The notes below the pieces were generated by a model. The model searched no databases, had not been told where the DNA came from, and saw nothing but the letters and a program-made list of their open reading frames with translations. Shown piece after piece: positions 42,988 to 51,929 of a stretch of DNA of 64,000 nt (within the stretch, counting starts at the first letter, position 1; every line of letters begins with the position of its first letter). The translations under genes and the position numbers were made by a program. Origin of the DNA: an uncultured Collinsella sp. (lineage in GTDB: Bacteria > Actinomycetota > Coriobacteriia > Coriobacteriales > Coriobacteriaceae); the NCBI GenBank assembly GCA_900757495.1, contig CAAENX010000014.1, positions 124,001 to 188,000 on the forward strand. The letters are read 5' to 3'.

Positions 42988-44865
42988 TTGCGCGTTGCAT
43001 ACCAAGACTGTTTTCATTTAATTGAGCCGCTGCTCGCCAAGGTCGAGAAACCGAGTCGCTATATCGATCACGAGTGGGGCACGCTTTCCAAGGCCGATGC
43101 CGACTACCGTTGCTGCCTGATCTACCCGGATGTGTACGAGGTCGGTCTGCCCAACCAGGGCATCGCCATCCTCTACAACATCCTTAACCAGGCCGAGGGC
43201 ATCTCCTGCGAGCGCGGCTATGTGCCGTGGCCCGATATGGGTGACGCCATGCGCGAGGCGGGTATTCCGCTGCTGTCGCTCGAAGGTGCAGCGCCGGTCG
43301 CTTCGTTTGATATCGTCGGCCTGCATGTGCCGCATGAGATGGCGGTGACGAACTTCCTCGAGGCTCTCGACCTCGCTGGCATTCCGCTGTTAGCGGCCGA
43401 CCGCACTGAGGACGATCCCATTATCATCGCCGGTGGTCCTTCGGTGTACAACCCCGAGCCGTACGCGGCCTTCTTCGATGCCATCCTCATCGGCGAGGGC
43501 GAGGAATCGCTGCTCGAGACCTGCCAGCTGCATCGCCGCCTGCGTGACGAAGGGGTCCCGCGCGCGCAGATTGTTGAGCAGCTTGCATCCATTGCCGGCA
43601 ACTACGTGCCGTCGCTCTATGAGGTCCGTCACGACGAGCCCTGCTCGCCGCATGGCTACACCGTGCCGCGTGAGGGCAAGGATGCGCCGACCGTGGTCTA
43701 CAAGCGCGTCGTCGAGGACTTCGGTGCCACCAATCCGCTGTCGCAGTCGTGCGTACCCTATGCACAGCTGGTCCACGACCGCCTGTCTATCGAGATCCTG
43801 CGCGGCTGCGCCCGCGGGTGTCGTTTTTGCCAGGCAGGCATGACGTATCGCCCGGTGCGCGAGCGCTCGGCCGACCAGATCGTCTCGTCGGTGATTCAGG
43901 GTCTGGAAAAGACTGGCTATGACGAGGTGTCGCTGACCTCGCTCTCCACGACCGACCACTCCTGCATTCGCGACGTGCTCGGCAGGCTCAACCGTCGCCT
44001 GGAGGATACGGGTATTCGCGTGTCTATTCCGTCGCAGCGCCTGGATTCGTTTGGCGTGGATATGGCCGAGTCGGTCGCCGGCGAAAAGAAGGGCGGCCTG
44101 ACGTTCGCGCCCGAGGCCGGCAGCCAGCGCATGCGCGACATCATTAACAAGAACGTGACCGAGGAGGACCTGGACCGTGCGGCCAAGGCGGCCTTCGAGG
44201 CCGGCTGGAACCGCATGAAGCTCTACTTTATGATGGGCCTTCCCGGCGAGCGCGACGAGGACATCGTGGCCATCGCCAATCTGGCCGATCACGTGCTGGA
44301 GCTCGGTCGTTCCGTGGTGCCCAAGGCGCGCCGCGGGTCTATCTCGGTGTCCATCTCGGTTTCGGTCTTTATCCCCAAGGCTGCCACGCCGTTCCAGTGG
44401 TGCCCGCAGCTCGACTACGACGACGTCAAGCGTCGCCAGAAGCTGCTTATCACGAGCGTTCGCAACCGTGCCGTCCGTGTGCATTACCACGATGCCGAGA
44501 CTTCGCTCATCGAGGCCGCGCTGTCCCGCGCCGGTCGCGACATGACGCCCGTCATCATCGATGCTTGGCGCTCGGGCTCTCGCTTTGACGCCTGGGTAGA
44601 GCATTTCTCGCTCGATAACTGGAAGGAAGCTGCTGCCAAAAACGGCATCGACCTCAATGAGCTCGTACACCTGCCCTACGAGTTGGACTGGCGCCTGCCG
44701 TGGGAGCATGTGAGCCCTGGCTGCACGCGCGGCTTCCTCGAGCGCGAGTACCGTCGCTCGCTCGAGGGCGTCACGACTCCCGACTGCACCCGCACGTCGT
44801 GCACCGGCTGCGGGATCTGCCCCACGCTCCACGCCAAGAATGTATTGATGGGTGATCGCGCATGA
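42988..44865 (+). CDS. B12-binding-type radical SAM protein (TIGR03960-like)
   Basis: A 625-residue protein. An N-terminal region (about 25-190) resembles a cobalamin-binding fold but lacks a clear DxHxxG motif. The radical SAM core begins at about 270, with CARGCRFCQAG giving the three Cys of the 4Fe-4S cluster, then FAPEAGSQRMRDIINKN and LYFMMGLPGERDED. The C-terminus has a Cys-rich segment (CTRTSCTGCGICPT). Substrate is not known. TTG start with AGGGG upstream. Its TGA overlaps the next gene's ATG (ATGA). This pair commonly precedes rplU. Confidence 0.88.
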   Translation: MRVAYQDCFHLIEPLLAKVEKPSRYIDHEWGTLSKADADYRCCLIYPDVYEVGLPNQGIAILYNILNQAEGISCERGYVPWPDMGDAMREAGIPLLSLEGAAPVASFDIVGLHVPHEMAVTNFLEALDLAGIPLLAADRTEDDPIIIAGGPSVYNPEPYAAFFDAILIGEGEESLLETCQLHRRLRDEGVPRAQIVEQLASIAGNYVPSLYEVRHDEPCSPHGYTVPREGKDAPTVVYKRVVEDFGATNPLSQSCVPYAQLVHDRLSIEILRGCARGCRFCQAGMTYRPVRERSADQIVSSVIQGLEKTGYDEVSLTSLSTTDHSCIRDVLGRLNRRLEDTGIRVSIPSQRLDSFGVDMAESVAGEKKGGLTFAPEAGSQRMRDIINKNVTEEDLDRAAKAAFEAGWNRMKLYFMMGLPGERDEDIVAIANLADHVLELGRSVVPKARRGSISVSISVSVFIPKAATPFQWCPQLDYDDVKRRQKLLITSVRNRAVRVHYHDAETSLIEAALSRAGRDMTPVIIDAWRSGSRFDAWVEHFSLDNWKEAAAKNGIDLNELVHLPYELDWRLPWEHVSPGCTRGFLEREYRRSLEGVTTPDCTRTSCTGCGICPTLHAKNVLMGDRA

Positions 44866-45674
44866 GTGAGCGCCTGACCGACAACCCCTCGCTCTTTAGG
44901 CTTCGTGTTCGCTATGGCAAGCGCGACCGCCTTAAGTACCTGGGCCATCTCGAAGTGATCCATACCATTGAGCGCATCGTGCGCCGTGCAGGACTTCCCT
45001 ATGCCGTCACGCAGGGCTTCTCTCCGCACATGCGCGTGGGCTTCTCTTCGGCGCTACCGGTTGGTACGTCGTCGACCTGCGAGTGGTATGACCTGTTTAT
45101 GACCGAGTTCGTGGCGCTCGACGAGGCGTTTGAGCGCCTGTCTGTGGCTTCTCCGGCCGATCTGGCGCCCATCGAGGCGGCGTACATCGACGTGCGCACG
45201 CCGGCGTTGACGGCGCAGCTCACGCGCCTGTCGTATCGCATCGACCTGCACTTGGATCCCGAGGCGCCCGTAAGCCCCGACGAGGTGCGTCGTGCGATCG
45301 ACACGCTGCGCGCGGACCATGGCATCGACTACGCGCGCGGCAAAAAGAGCAAGCGCTTGGATTTGGATCACACGCTTGTGGGCTATGAGCTCACGGCGGG
45401 GGAGCGCCCGGACCATTTGGTGCTCAAGCTCGACACCCATGCCGATAACGAGGGCTCCATGCGTCCGGAAATTTTGCTTTCCGCTGCTGATGTTTTGTTG
45501 CAGGGCTTGACCCCGGGCGTGGATGCACCTATTGTTTCCACCGGTATGCAAGACCTCGTGACCATCTGCTCCTACGATGTCGAGCGTCAGAATCAAGCAT
45601 GCGAGGACGACGAGGGCCGACTCGTCAGCCCCATACCTGTGCGAACTTGTGGATTTGCTCCACATACTCGTTGA
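44862..45674 (+). CDS. DUF2344 protein, partner of the radical SAM protein
   Basis: A 270-residue protein with the family opening FRLRVRYGKRDRLKYLGHLE and the FSPHMRVGFSSALPVGTSS segment. In other bacteria it is fused to or encoded next to the radical SAM protein upstream, so the two probably act together, perhaps on ribosomal RNA or tRNA, given linkage to rplU; that role is only inferred. The 4-nt overlap with the upstream gene suggests coupling. The rplU promoter overlaps its 3' end. Confidence 0.85.
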   Translation: MSERLTDNPSLFRLRVRYGKRDRLKYLGHLEVIHTIERIVRRAGLPYAVTQGFSPHMRVGFSSALPVGTSSTCEWYDLFMTEFVALDEAFERLSVASPADLAPIEAAYIDVRTPALTAQLTRLSYRIDLHLDPEAPVSPDEVRRAIDTLRADHGIDYARGKKSKRLDLDHTLVGYELTAGERPDHLVLKLDTHADNEGSMRPEILLSAADVLLQGLTPGVDAPIVSTGMQDLVTICSYDVERQNQACEDDEGRLVSPIPVRTCGFAPHTR

Positions 45675-45699
45675 CGGGGGTATTTTCGCCTGCTACTAT
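45671..45699 (+). promoter_or_regulatory. Promoter of rplU-rpmA
   Basis: TTGACG, 17-nt spacer, TACTAT. The -35 overlaps the stop of the DUF2344 gene; the -10 ends 42 nt before the rplU start. Confidence 0.75.
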
Positions 45700-45741
45700 A
45701 TTCGGCTGTTGCACTAACTGATGCATGAAGGGCAAGTAAAC

Positions 45742-46116
45742 ATGTACGCAATCGTTAACACGGGCGGCAAGCAGTACAAGGTCGCCACCGACGATGTCAT
45801 CACCGTCGAGAAGATCGAGGGCAATGAGGGCGACAAGGTCACCCTGCCGGTTATCTTCCTCAACGATGGTAAGAAGATCGTCACCGATCCCGACAAGCTG
45901 GCCAAGGCCAAGGTTACCGCTCAGATCGTTGAGCAGTTCAAGGGCGAGAAGCAGCTGGTCTTCAAGTTCCACAAGCGTAAGCGCTATCGTCGTCTGAAGG
46001 GTCACCGTCAGCAGCTCACCAAGCTGAAGATCGTGAAGGTCCAGGCTACGTCCCGCGCCAAGAAGGCTGTCAAGGCAGAGGCCGAGGCTGTTGCCGAGGC
46101 TCCCGTCGCCGAGTAG
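45742..46116 (+). CDS. rplU: 50S ribosomal protein L21
   Basis: A 124-residue L21: MYAIVNTGGKQYKVATDDVI, KVTAQIVEQFKGEKQLVFKF and KHRKRYRRLKGHRQ-like basic regions. A short acidic Ala/Glu tail (about 20 residues) extends the usual 103. The ATG at 45742 is chosen over one 21 nt upstream by comparison with the family. Confidence 0.97.
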   Translation: MYAIVNTGGKQYKVATDDVITVEKIEGNEGDKVTLPVIFLNDGKKIVTDPDKLAKAKVTAQIVEQFKGEKQLVFKFHKRKRYRRLKGHRQQLTKLKIVKVQATSRAKKAVKAEAEAVAEAPVAE

Positions 46117-46149
46117 ATTACACTCGTAACGAAAGAGTAGGTATACACA

Positions 46150-46407
46150 ATGGCACACAAAAAAGGACTCGGTTCCTCCCGTAATGGCCGTGACTCCCGC
46201 GGTCAGCGCCTTGGCACGAAGCGCTATGCCGGCCAGACGGTAACCACGGGCACGATTCTCGTCCGTCAGCACGGCACTCACATCCACCCGGGTGAGAACG
46301 TTGGCCGTGGCAAGGACGACACGCTGTTCGCGCTGGTCGACGGTACCGTTGAGTTCCACAAGGGTATCAAGCACAGGGTCAGCGTACGCCCGCTCGCGAA
46401 CGCGTAA
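46150..46407 (+). CDS. rpmA: 50S ribosomal protein L27
   Basis: An 85-residue L27 starting MAHKKGLGSSRNGRDSRGQR, with GGTVTTGTIL-like and RQHGTHIHPGENVGRGKDDT segments. It lacks the cleaved N-terminal extension seen in Firmicutes. It follows rplU by 33 bp. Confidence 0.98.
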   Translation: MAHKKGLGSSRNGRDSRGQRLGTKRYAGQTVTTGTILVRQHGTHIHPGENVGRGKDDTLFALVDGTVEFHKGIKHRVSVRPLANA

Positions 46408-46432
46408 TTCACCCTTCATAGAGCACATATGT

Positions 46433-46476
46433 GGGAGGCACTTGAGTTTTAGAATTCAAGGGTCTCCCTCTTTTTT
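46433..46476 (+). terminator. Terminator after rpmA
   Basis: GGGAG pairs with CTCCC and an inner CTTGA with TCAAG, followed by TCTTTTTT. It lies just before the obgE ribosome binding site, so some read-through into obgE is likely. Confidence 0.75.
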
Positions 46477-46492
46477 GTAGGAGGCGATTCTG

Positions 46493-47959
46493 TTGTCACA
46501 GTTCACCGATATCAGCCGCATCAACGTGTGCGGCGGCGACGGCGGAGCCGGATGCATGTCGTTTAGGCGCGAGGCATTTGTTCCCAAGGGCGGCCCCGAT
46601 GGCGGCGACGGCGGTCGTGGCGGCAACGTCGTCATCCAGGCCGACGCTCAGCTTTCCTCGCTGATTGATTACCGCTTTAAGCATCATTTTCGTGCTGAGC
46701 GCGGAACGCATGGCCAGGGTGCCCGCCGCAATGGTAAGAGCGGCGAGGACCTGATTCTCAAGGTCCCCATGGGTACCGTGGTACGCGAGCTCGACCCCGA
46801 GACGCAGACCCCGATGTTCGAGATTGCCGACCTGGTGCACGACGGCGAGCGCGTTGTCGTGGCTCCCGGCGGTGCCGGCGGCCTGGGCAACACGCACTTT
46901 GTGACGTCGGTGCGCCGCGCGCCCGCGTTTGCTCAGCTGGGCGAACCGGCCGAGGAGCACTGGATCGAGCTCGAGATGAAGCTTATGGCCGATGCCGCGC
47001 TCGTGGGCTTCCCCTCGGTGGGCAAGTCCTCGCTCATCGCGCGCATGAGTGCCGCCCGTCCCAAGATTGCCGACTACCCGTTTACCACGCTCGTGCCCAA
47101 TTTGGGCATGGTGCGTGCCGGCGAATATTCTTATGTCGTTGCCGACGTCCCCGGTCTCATCGAGGGCGCGAGCGAGGGCAAGGGCCTGGGTCACCAGTTC
47201 CTGCGCCACATTGAGCGTACGGCCCTGATCATGCATGTCGTCGACATGACGGGTGGTTTTGAGGATCGCGACCCGGTTGAGGACTATCGCATTATTAATC
47301 GTGAGCTCGAGCAGTATGGCGCAGAGCTCTCGGAGCGCCCGCAGATCGTCGTTGCCAACAAGTGCGATGCGCCGGGCACGGCCGACAAGATTGCCGACCT
47401 CAAGCGCGCAGCGCTCGACGATGGACATTTGTTCTTTGCCGTGTCTGCTGTTACGGGCGCCGGCCTCAACACACTGATGCTTGCCGTGGGCGAGCAGGTG
47501 GCTAAGCTGCGCGCCGAGTTGGCTGTCTCCGATGAGCCGGTCGTTCTGCGCGACGATGAGTGGGAGCGCCGTCGCCTGCAGCGTGAGAAGCGTTTCCGCA
47601 TTGTCCAGGAAGAGCCCGGTGCCTTCCGCGTGGTCGGTCGTGCCATCGAGCGCATGGTCATTCAGACCGACTGGGAAAATGAGGAAGCCGTCATTTACCT
47701 GCAGCATAAGTTTGCGCGTATGGGTGTTGACGACGCGCTCGAGAAGGCCGGTTGCCGTGCGGGCGACGAGGTCCGCATTTGCCAGCGCGCCTTTGACTTT
47801 GAGGGCGCTGAGGACTTCTCGGAGTACGAGGAGCTAGAGGATGCTGGCGAGGACGTTCCCGTTGAGGCCATTGACGTGACCGATGCTGCGAATGAGGGCG
47901 TCGAGGTTGTCGATGCGACGGATGCCGCGGACGATGTCGAGACCCCGGAGGGCGAGTAA
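46493..47959 (+). CDS. obgE: GTPase Obg
   Basis: A 488-residue GTPase that acts in ribosome assembly and stress control. The glycine-rich Obg fold (NVCGGDGGAGCMSFRREAFV, GPDGGDGGRGGNVVIQAD) is followed by the G domain (GFPSVGKSSLIARMS, then DVPGLIEGASEGKGLGHQFL and NKCD), and an OCT domain (RFRIVQEEPGAFRVVGRAIE). The last 50 residues are an acidic tail. TTG start with AGGAGG 7 nt upstream. Confidence 0.97.
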   Translation: MSQFTDISRINVCGGDGGAGCMSFRREAFVPKGGPDGGDGGRGGNVVIQADAQLSSLIDYRFKHHFRAERGTHGQGARRNGKSGEDLILKVPMGTVVRELDPETQTPMFEIADLVHDGERVVVAPGGAGGLGNTHFVTSVRRAPAFAQLGEPAEEHWIELEMKLMADAALVGFPSVGKSSLIARMSAARPKIADYPFTTLVPNLGMVRAGEYSYVVADVPGLIEGASEGKGLGHQFLRHIERTALIMHVVDMTGGFEDRDPVEDYRIINRELEQYGAELSERPQIVVANKCDAPGTADKIADLKRAALDDGHLFFAVSAVTGAGLNTLMLAVGEQVAKLRAELAVSDEPVVLRDDEWERRRLQREKRFRIVQEEPGAFRVVGRAIERMVIQTDWENEEAVIYLQHKFARMGVDDALEKAGCRAGDEVRICQRAFDFEGAEDFSEYEELEDAGEDVPVEAIDVTDAANEGVEVVDATDAADDVETPEGE

Positions 47960-47962
47960 GCC

Positions 47963-48640
47963 ATGTCGCTGCGCGGTGGAATCGGATTGCCTGAGCTGCC
48001 CATAAAAGAGGGCAAAGAGTTTCGGCTTGGCATTATGGGCGGCACATTTGACCCGATTCATTACGGGCACCTGGTGACTGCCGAGCAGGCGCGCGAGTCG
48101 CTCGACTTGGACGCTGTGCTCTTTATGCCGGCGGGCTCTCCTGCCTTTAAGCTTGACAAGCCGGTGACGCCTGCCGAGGACCGTTATGCCATGACGGTTC
48201 TCGCCACCGCCGCGAACCCGGCCTTTTTGGCAAGCCGCTTCGAGATCGATCGTGCCGGTGTCACCTACACAGCCGATACGCTGCGTGCTCTTCGCGAGTT
48301 TTACCCGCCGCAGGTAAAGCTCTACTTTATTACGGGCGCCGATGCGATTATCGATATTGTGACCTGGCACAATGCTGATGAGATTGCCGAACTGGCGACC
48401 TTCATTGCTGCGACACGTCCCGGTTTTGACATCGATACGGCCCGGGCGCGGATTAAGGAATCGGGCCTGCCATTCGACGTGCGCTATATTCAGATTCCGG
48501 CGCTGGCGATTAGCTCGACCAATATTCGCAAGCGGGTTGCCCGCGGCATGAGCGTGCGCTATCTTACGAGCGAGTCCGTGCTCGGCTATATCCGTAAACG
48601 CGGCCTTTATGCCGATCTTGGGCAAGACGATTTTGATTGA
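47963..48640 (+). CDS. nadD: Nicotinate-nucleotide adenylyltransferase
   Basis: A 225-residue enzyme of NAD synthesis. Nucleotidyltransferase motifs: GIMGGTFDPIHYGHLVTAEQ (HxGH) and ISSTNIRKRVARG (the ISSTxxR motif), with YFITGADAIIDIVTWHN between. It lies 3 bp after obgE and 12 bp before the HD-domain gene. Confidence 0.95.
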   Translation: MSLRGGIGLPELPIKEGKEFRLGIMGGTFDPIHYGHLVTAEQARESLDLDAVLFMPAGSPAFKLDKPVTPAEDRYAMTVLATAANPAFLASRFEIDRAGVTYTADTLRALREFYPPQVKLYFITGADAIIDIVTWHNADEIAELATFIAATRPGFDIDTARARIKESGLPFDVRYIQIPALAISSTNIRKRVARGMSVRYLTSESVLGYIRKRGLYADLGQDDFD

Positions 48641-48652
48641 TGGGGGAGAACG

Positions 48653-49261
48653 TTGTCGGTAGAAGACCAGTTTGAGGGCGACGAGCGCGCGCTATTGACG
48701 CGTATCCACGAGTTGCTCGATGTGCGCATGAAGGATAAACGTAAACGCTACGTTCATTCGCTCGGGGTTGCCGAGACTGCGCTGCACCTAGCCGAGGTAT
48801 ACGGTGTCGACCGCTTTGATGCCGCTGCCGCTGGCCTGATCCATGACTGGGACAAAGTGCTCTCCGACGACGAGCTGGTCATGCGCGCTCTGCATTACGG
48901 CATTAAGATTGCCGGCTCTCCGTCTGCCGCGACGCCGCTTTTGCATGGCCCGGTTGCCGCCTATGAGCTTCCGCAGCTATTTCCCGAGCTGTCGTCGGCG
49001 GTCTTTCAGGCTGTCGACCGTCACACCGTGGGCGCTTGCGACATGACGCCGCTCGATATGGTGGTCTTTGTGGCCGATGCCATCGAACCCAACCGCCACG
49101 GCGATTATGCCCATGCGCTGCGCAAGATGGTGGGGGAGTCGACGCTCGACGAGTTGTTCTTCTCCTGTTTTGCGCAGGGTCTGGTCTATGTGATCCAGAC
49201 CGGGCGTTATCTTTATCCCACGGCTATTACGATTTACAACCATTACGCCCAGCTGCGTTAG
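48653..49261 (+). CDS. yqeK: YqeK-type HD phosphohydrolase
   Basis: A 202-residue HD-domain protein: HSLGVAETALHLAEVYGVD, AAAGLIHDWDKVL (the HD pair), HGPVAAYELP and DMVVFVADAIEPNR. YqeK enzymes hydrolyse diadenosine tetraphosphate symmetrically. The nadD-yqeK-rsfS order is conserved in Gram-positives. TTG start with GGGGGAG upstream. Confidence 0.92.
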   Translation: MSVEDQFEGDERALLTRIHELLDVRMKDKRKRYVHSLGVAETALHLAEVYGVDRFDAAAAGLIHDWDKVLSDDELVMRALHYGIKIAGSPSAATPLLHGPVAAYELPQLFPELSSAVFQAVDRHTVGACDMTPLDMVVFVADAIEPNRHGDYAHALRKMVGESTLDELFFSCFAQGLVYVIQTGRYLYPTAITIYNHYAQLR

Positions 49262-49288
49262 CTCGGGCTGTCTAGAAAGAGGTATTCC

Positions 49289-49744
49289 ATGGCCGACGAG
49301 ACCATGACCGACGAGCAGATTCTTGAAGGTGTGGAGCACAAGAGCTTCGCCGCCACGTCCGACCGCACTGCCGCCTCGCTGTCCGCGAGCGGTGTCGCCG
49401 CCGAGGATGTCGCCCGCGCCGCCGCGCAGGCCGCCTACGACAAGAAGGGCGAGGACGTTCAGGTGCTCGACCTGACCGAGCTTTCCGACGTATGCGACTA
49501 CTTTGTGCTTGCCACCGGTACCAACAACCGCCAGGTCGATTCTATCGTCGACGAGATCGAGGAGAAGGTCGCCGAGGCTTGCGGCGAGCATCCGTTCTCC
49601 ATCGAGGGCCGTGAGCAGAAGACCTGGATGCTCATGGACTATGGTTCGGTTGTCGTCCACGTCTTCACTCCCGAAGCCCGCGACTTCTACCGCCTCGAGA
49701 AACTTTGGGGCGACGCTCCCCAGCTTCCCCTCAACCTCCTCTAG
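49289..49744 (+). CDS. rsfS: Ribosomal silencing factor RsfS
   Basis: A 151-residue protein that binds L14 and keeps subunits apart. Core: VQVLDLTELSDVCDYFVLAT, GTNNRQVDSIVDEIEEKV, EGREQKTWMLMDYGSVVVHV and LEKLWGDAP. It has about 35 extra N-terminal residues compared with the usual length. The gene ends with a strong terminator. Confidence 0.95.
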   Translation: MADETMTDEQILEGVEHKSFAATSDRTAASLSASGVAAEDVARAAAQAAYDKKGEDVQVLDLTELSDVCDYFVLATGTNNRQVDSIVDEIEEKVAEACGEHPFSIEGREQKTWMLMDYGSVVVHVFTPEARDFYRLEKLWGDAPQLPLNLL

Positions 49745-49788
49745 TAGCTCATTTGGGACGGGGCTTTTTTAGCTACCTTGTACCGTTC

Positions 49789-49830
49789 GCCGGGCAGTTG
49801 CATCGTTCGCAGCTGCCCGGCTTTCTTTTT
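49789..49830 (+). terminator. Terminator after rsfS
   Basis: Stem of 13 bp (49789-49801 with 49809-49821, one G-T) followed by TTTCTTTTT. It closes the obgE-nadD-yqeK-rsfS run, facing the convergent dinB. Confidence 0.88.
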
Positions 49831-49840
49831 GTCTCAGGGA

Positions 49841-51094
49841 CTAATCGTTGAAGCGGGATTGGCGGCCGAAGGATAGGGCAGTGTCGCCGAACTTGTCTCG
49901 GACGGCGTCGATGGCGACGGAGAGGTCGCGGCGGTCGCTGGATTGGGCTCCGCGGTCATCGATCTCGCAGAACAGGTCGGTTTGGATGCCGCCCTGGTGG
50001 TCGAAGTCGCTCATGCCGATGCCCGCTAAGCGAACATGCATGCCTTCCTGCCAGATGTTGTCGAGCAGCTCGAGCGCCACCGCCACGAAGATGTTCTCAT
50101 CGTCGGTCGGATGAGGCAGCCGGCGCTGTGCCGTACGCCCGCTGCCATACGAATACTTAAGCTTGAGCGTTGCCGTGGCACCCGTCAGCCCCTGACGGCG
50201 CAGACGGCGTCCCACTGACTCTCCCAACAGCGCAATCGCCGCCTCAATATCCCCACGCTCAGTCAAATCTTTCGCAAAGGTGCGTTCATTACTGACCGAC
50301 TTGACCTCGCGCTCTTCATCGAGACTCGTGACTTCGGAGATTTCGAGTCCCAGTGCACGCTGGCGCATGCGTTCGCCGTTGACGCCAAAAATAGAGGCCA
50401 AGGTGGATTCCGGTGCACGTGATAGCTCGCCGAGGGTGTAGATGCGCATGCGGCGCAGTCGCTCCTCGGCCGAGCGCCCGATGCCGCTCATGGCAGATAC
50501 CGGCAACGCGGCCAAAAATTGCTGCTCGGTTCCGGGGCGCACGATGGTCAGCCCAAACGGCTTGTCCCGCTCGCTCGCGATCTTGGCCACCGTCTTGTTG
50601 CATCCCACACCAATGGAGCAGGTCACTCCCAGCTCTGCCACGCGATCGCTTATACGCCGCGCAACCAGCAGCGGGTCTTCGGGCGCAAATCGACCCGGCG
50701 TGATATCGATAAAGGCTTCGTCGATGGATACGCGCTCAACGCGCGGGGTCTCGTCGGCGAGAATCGCCATGACCTGTGCGCTCACCTCGCGGTAGCGATC
50801 AAAGTGCCCGTGCGTCCAGATGGCTTGCGGGCACAGCCGCTGTGCCTCGGCCGAGGCCATGGCAGAGTGCACGCCAAAGCGACGCGCCTCATACGAACAC
50901 GTGGACACGACGCCACGCGAATCGGCGTCTCCGCCCACGATGAGCGGCTTTCCGCGCCATTCGGGATGATCGAGCATCTCCACGCTCGCAAAAAACGCAT
51001 CGAGGTCCATGAGGCCCACCGCCGGACCCGTCCAGGGAGGCGGCGTGACGCCCATGGCATCCTCATAACCGTATGTATGTTCGCGTCTTTCCAT
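49841..51094 (-). CDS. dinB: DNA polymerase IV (Y family)
   Basis: A 417-residue translesion polymerase. Motifs: VGLMDLDAFFASVEMLDHPE (first metal Asp), YEARRFGVHSAMASAEAQRL, RVSIDEAFIDITP (the catalytic DE) and CSIGVGCNKTVAKIASERDK, then ALPVSAMSGIGRSAEERLRR. The start at 51094 lies 11 nt after a TATACT on the minus strand, so the message may have almost no leader; a second ATG at 51055 has GAGG upstream and is possible. It is alone on the minus strand between rsfS and rpsP. Confidence 0.94.
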   Translation of the reverse strand: MERREHTYGYEDAMGVTPPPWTGPAVGLMDLDAFFASVEMLDHPEWRGKPLIVGGDADSRGVVSTCSYEARRFGVHSAMASAEAQRLCPQAIWTHGHFDRYREVSAQVMAILADETPRVERVSIDEAFIDITPGRFAPEDPLLVARRISDRVAELGVTCSIGVGCNKTVAKIASERDKPFGLTIVRPGTEQQFLAALPVSAMSGIGRSAEERLRRMRIYTLGELSRAPESTLASIFGVNGERMRQRALGLEISEVTSLDEEREVKSVSNERTFAKDLTERGDIEAAIALLGESVGRRLRRQGLTGATATLKLKYSYGSGRTAQRRLPHPTDDENIFVAVALELLDNIWQEGMHVRLAGIGMSDFDHQGGIQTDLFCEIDDRGAQSSDRRDLSVAIDAVRDKFGDTALSFGRQSRFND

Positions 51095-51210
51095 GTCATG
51101 AGTATACCGCGCAGCTCATGTGGGGTGCGTGTATGTGCTTGCAAATCCAGAATTCTTGTCTAAGATATGGATTTGCCCTCGACTACACCGAAGAAGTTGG
51201 TCTCACGGAC

Positions 51211-51239
51211 TTCACCTGCCCGCGTCGATGGCGTATTAT
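51211..51239 (+). promoter_or_regulatory. Promoter of the rpsP-trmD operon
   Basis: TTCACC, 17-nt spacer, TATTAT, ending 56 nt before the rpsP start. A weaker candidate (TTGCAA, 16 nt, TAAGAT) lies near 51140-51167. Confidence 0.7.
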
Positions 51240-51295
51240 GTTCAACTGTTTGTTTGTAGTTGCAGCCTAAAGCTGCTTGGTTGGAGGAGTTTCCT

Positions 51296-51637
51296 TTGGC
51301 AGTCAAGATTCGCCTTGCTCGTCACGGCGCTAAGAAGCGTCCGTACTACCGTGTCGTCGCCGCCGATTCCCGCGCCCCGCGTGACGGTCGTATCATCGAG
51401 GAGGTTGGCCGCTACAACCCGATGACCGCCCCCAAGACCATCAACCTCGACCTCGAGAAGATCGCCGACTGGCAGTCCAAGGGCGCTCAGCTCACCGACG
51501 CCGTCGCCGCTCTGGTCAAGGCCGCCAACGAGGGCGAGAAGACCGAGACCGTCGTCAAGAAGTCCAAGAAGCAGCTCGCCAAAGAGGCCGAGGCCGCTAA
51601 GGCTGCCGCTGAGGCCGCTGAGGGTGCCGAGGAGTAA
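51296..51637 (+). CDS. rpsP: 30S ribosomal protein S16
   Basis: A 113-residue S16 starting with a TTG and reading AVKIRLARHGAKKRPYYRVV, then APRDGRIIEEVGRYNP. GGAGGAG lies 6 nt upstream of the TTG at 51296; the frame is open farther but not homologous there. A Lys/Glu/Ala-rich tail (about 25 residues) extends the usual length. Confidence 0.96.
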   Translation: MAVKIRLARHGAKKRPYYRVVAADSRAPRDGRIIEEVGRYNPMTAPKTINLDLEKIADWQSKGAQLTDAVAALVKAANEGEKTETVVKKSKKQLAKEAEAAKAAAEAAEGAEE

Positions 51638-51640
51638 ATC

Positions 51641-51925
51641 GTGCCTGAGGTTGACGCTGCACAGCTCGAGGGTGAGGCAATGCTCTCAGATCGCATCGCC
51701 GATCTCGTCGAACATCTCGTTGTTCAGATCGTCGACGACCCGGATTCTGTGAGCCTTGAGGTCATCGATGGTGACGACGCCTCTACGATTGAGGTTTCGG
51801 TCGCCGAGGATGACGTCGCTAAGGTCATCGGCCGTCGTGGCCGTACCATCAAAGCCATTCGCACGCTCGCCCGTGCGCTGGCCGCTCGCCTCGACACTGC
51901 TGTCGAGGTAGAGGTTCTGGGCTAG
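51641..51925 (+). CDS. khpA: KH-domain RNA-binding protein KhpA
   Basis: A 94-residue KH protein with the GxxG loop in VIGRRGRTIKAIRTLARALA. It binds RNA and is linked to cell-size and elongation control in other Gram-positives. GTG start 3 bp after rpsP. It is part of the conserved rpsP-khpA-rimM-trmD order. Confidence 0.93.
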   Translation: MPEVDAAQLEGEAMLSDRIADLVEHLVVQIVDDPDSVSLEVIDGDDASTIEVSVAEDDVAKVIGRRGRTIKAIRTLARALAARLDTAVEVEVLG

Positions 51926-51929
51926 GACC

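Noticed and set aside
43390..44832. 480-codon minus-strand frame over the radical SAM gene
   Set aside because: Antisense shadow, low-complexity composition, no ribosome site.
51055..51130. LexA box ahead of dinB
   Set aside because: A CGAAC half-site occurs in the 5' coding part, but the matching GTTCG half is missing at the right distance.
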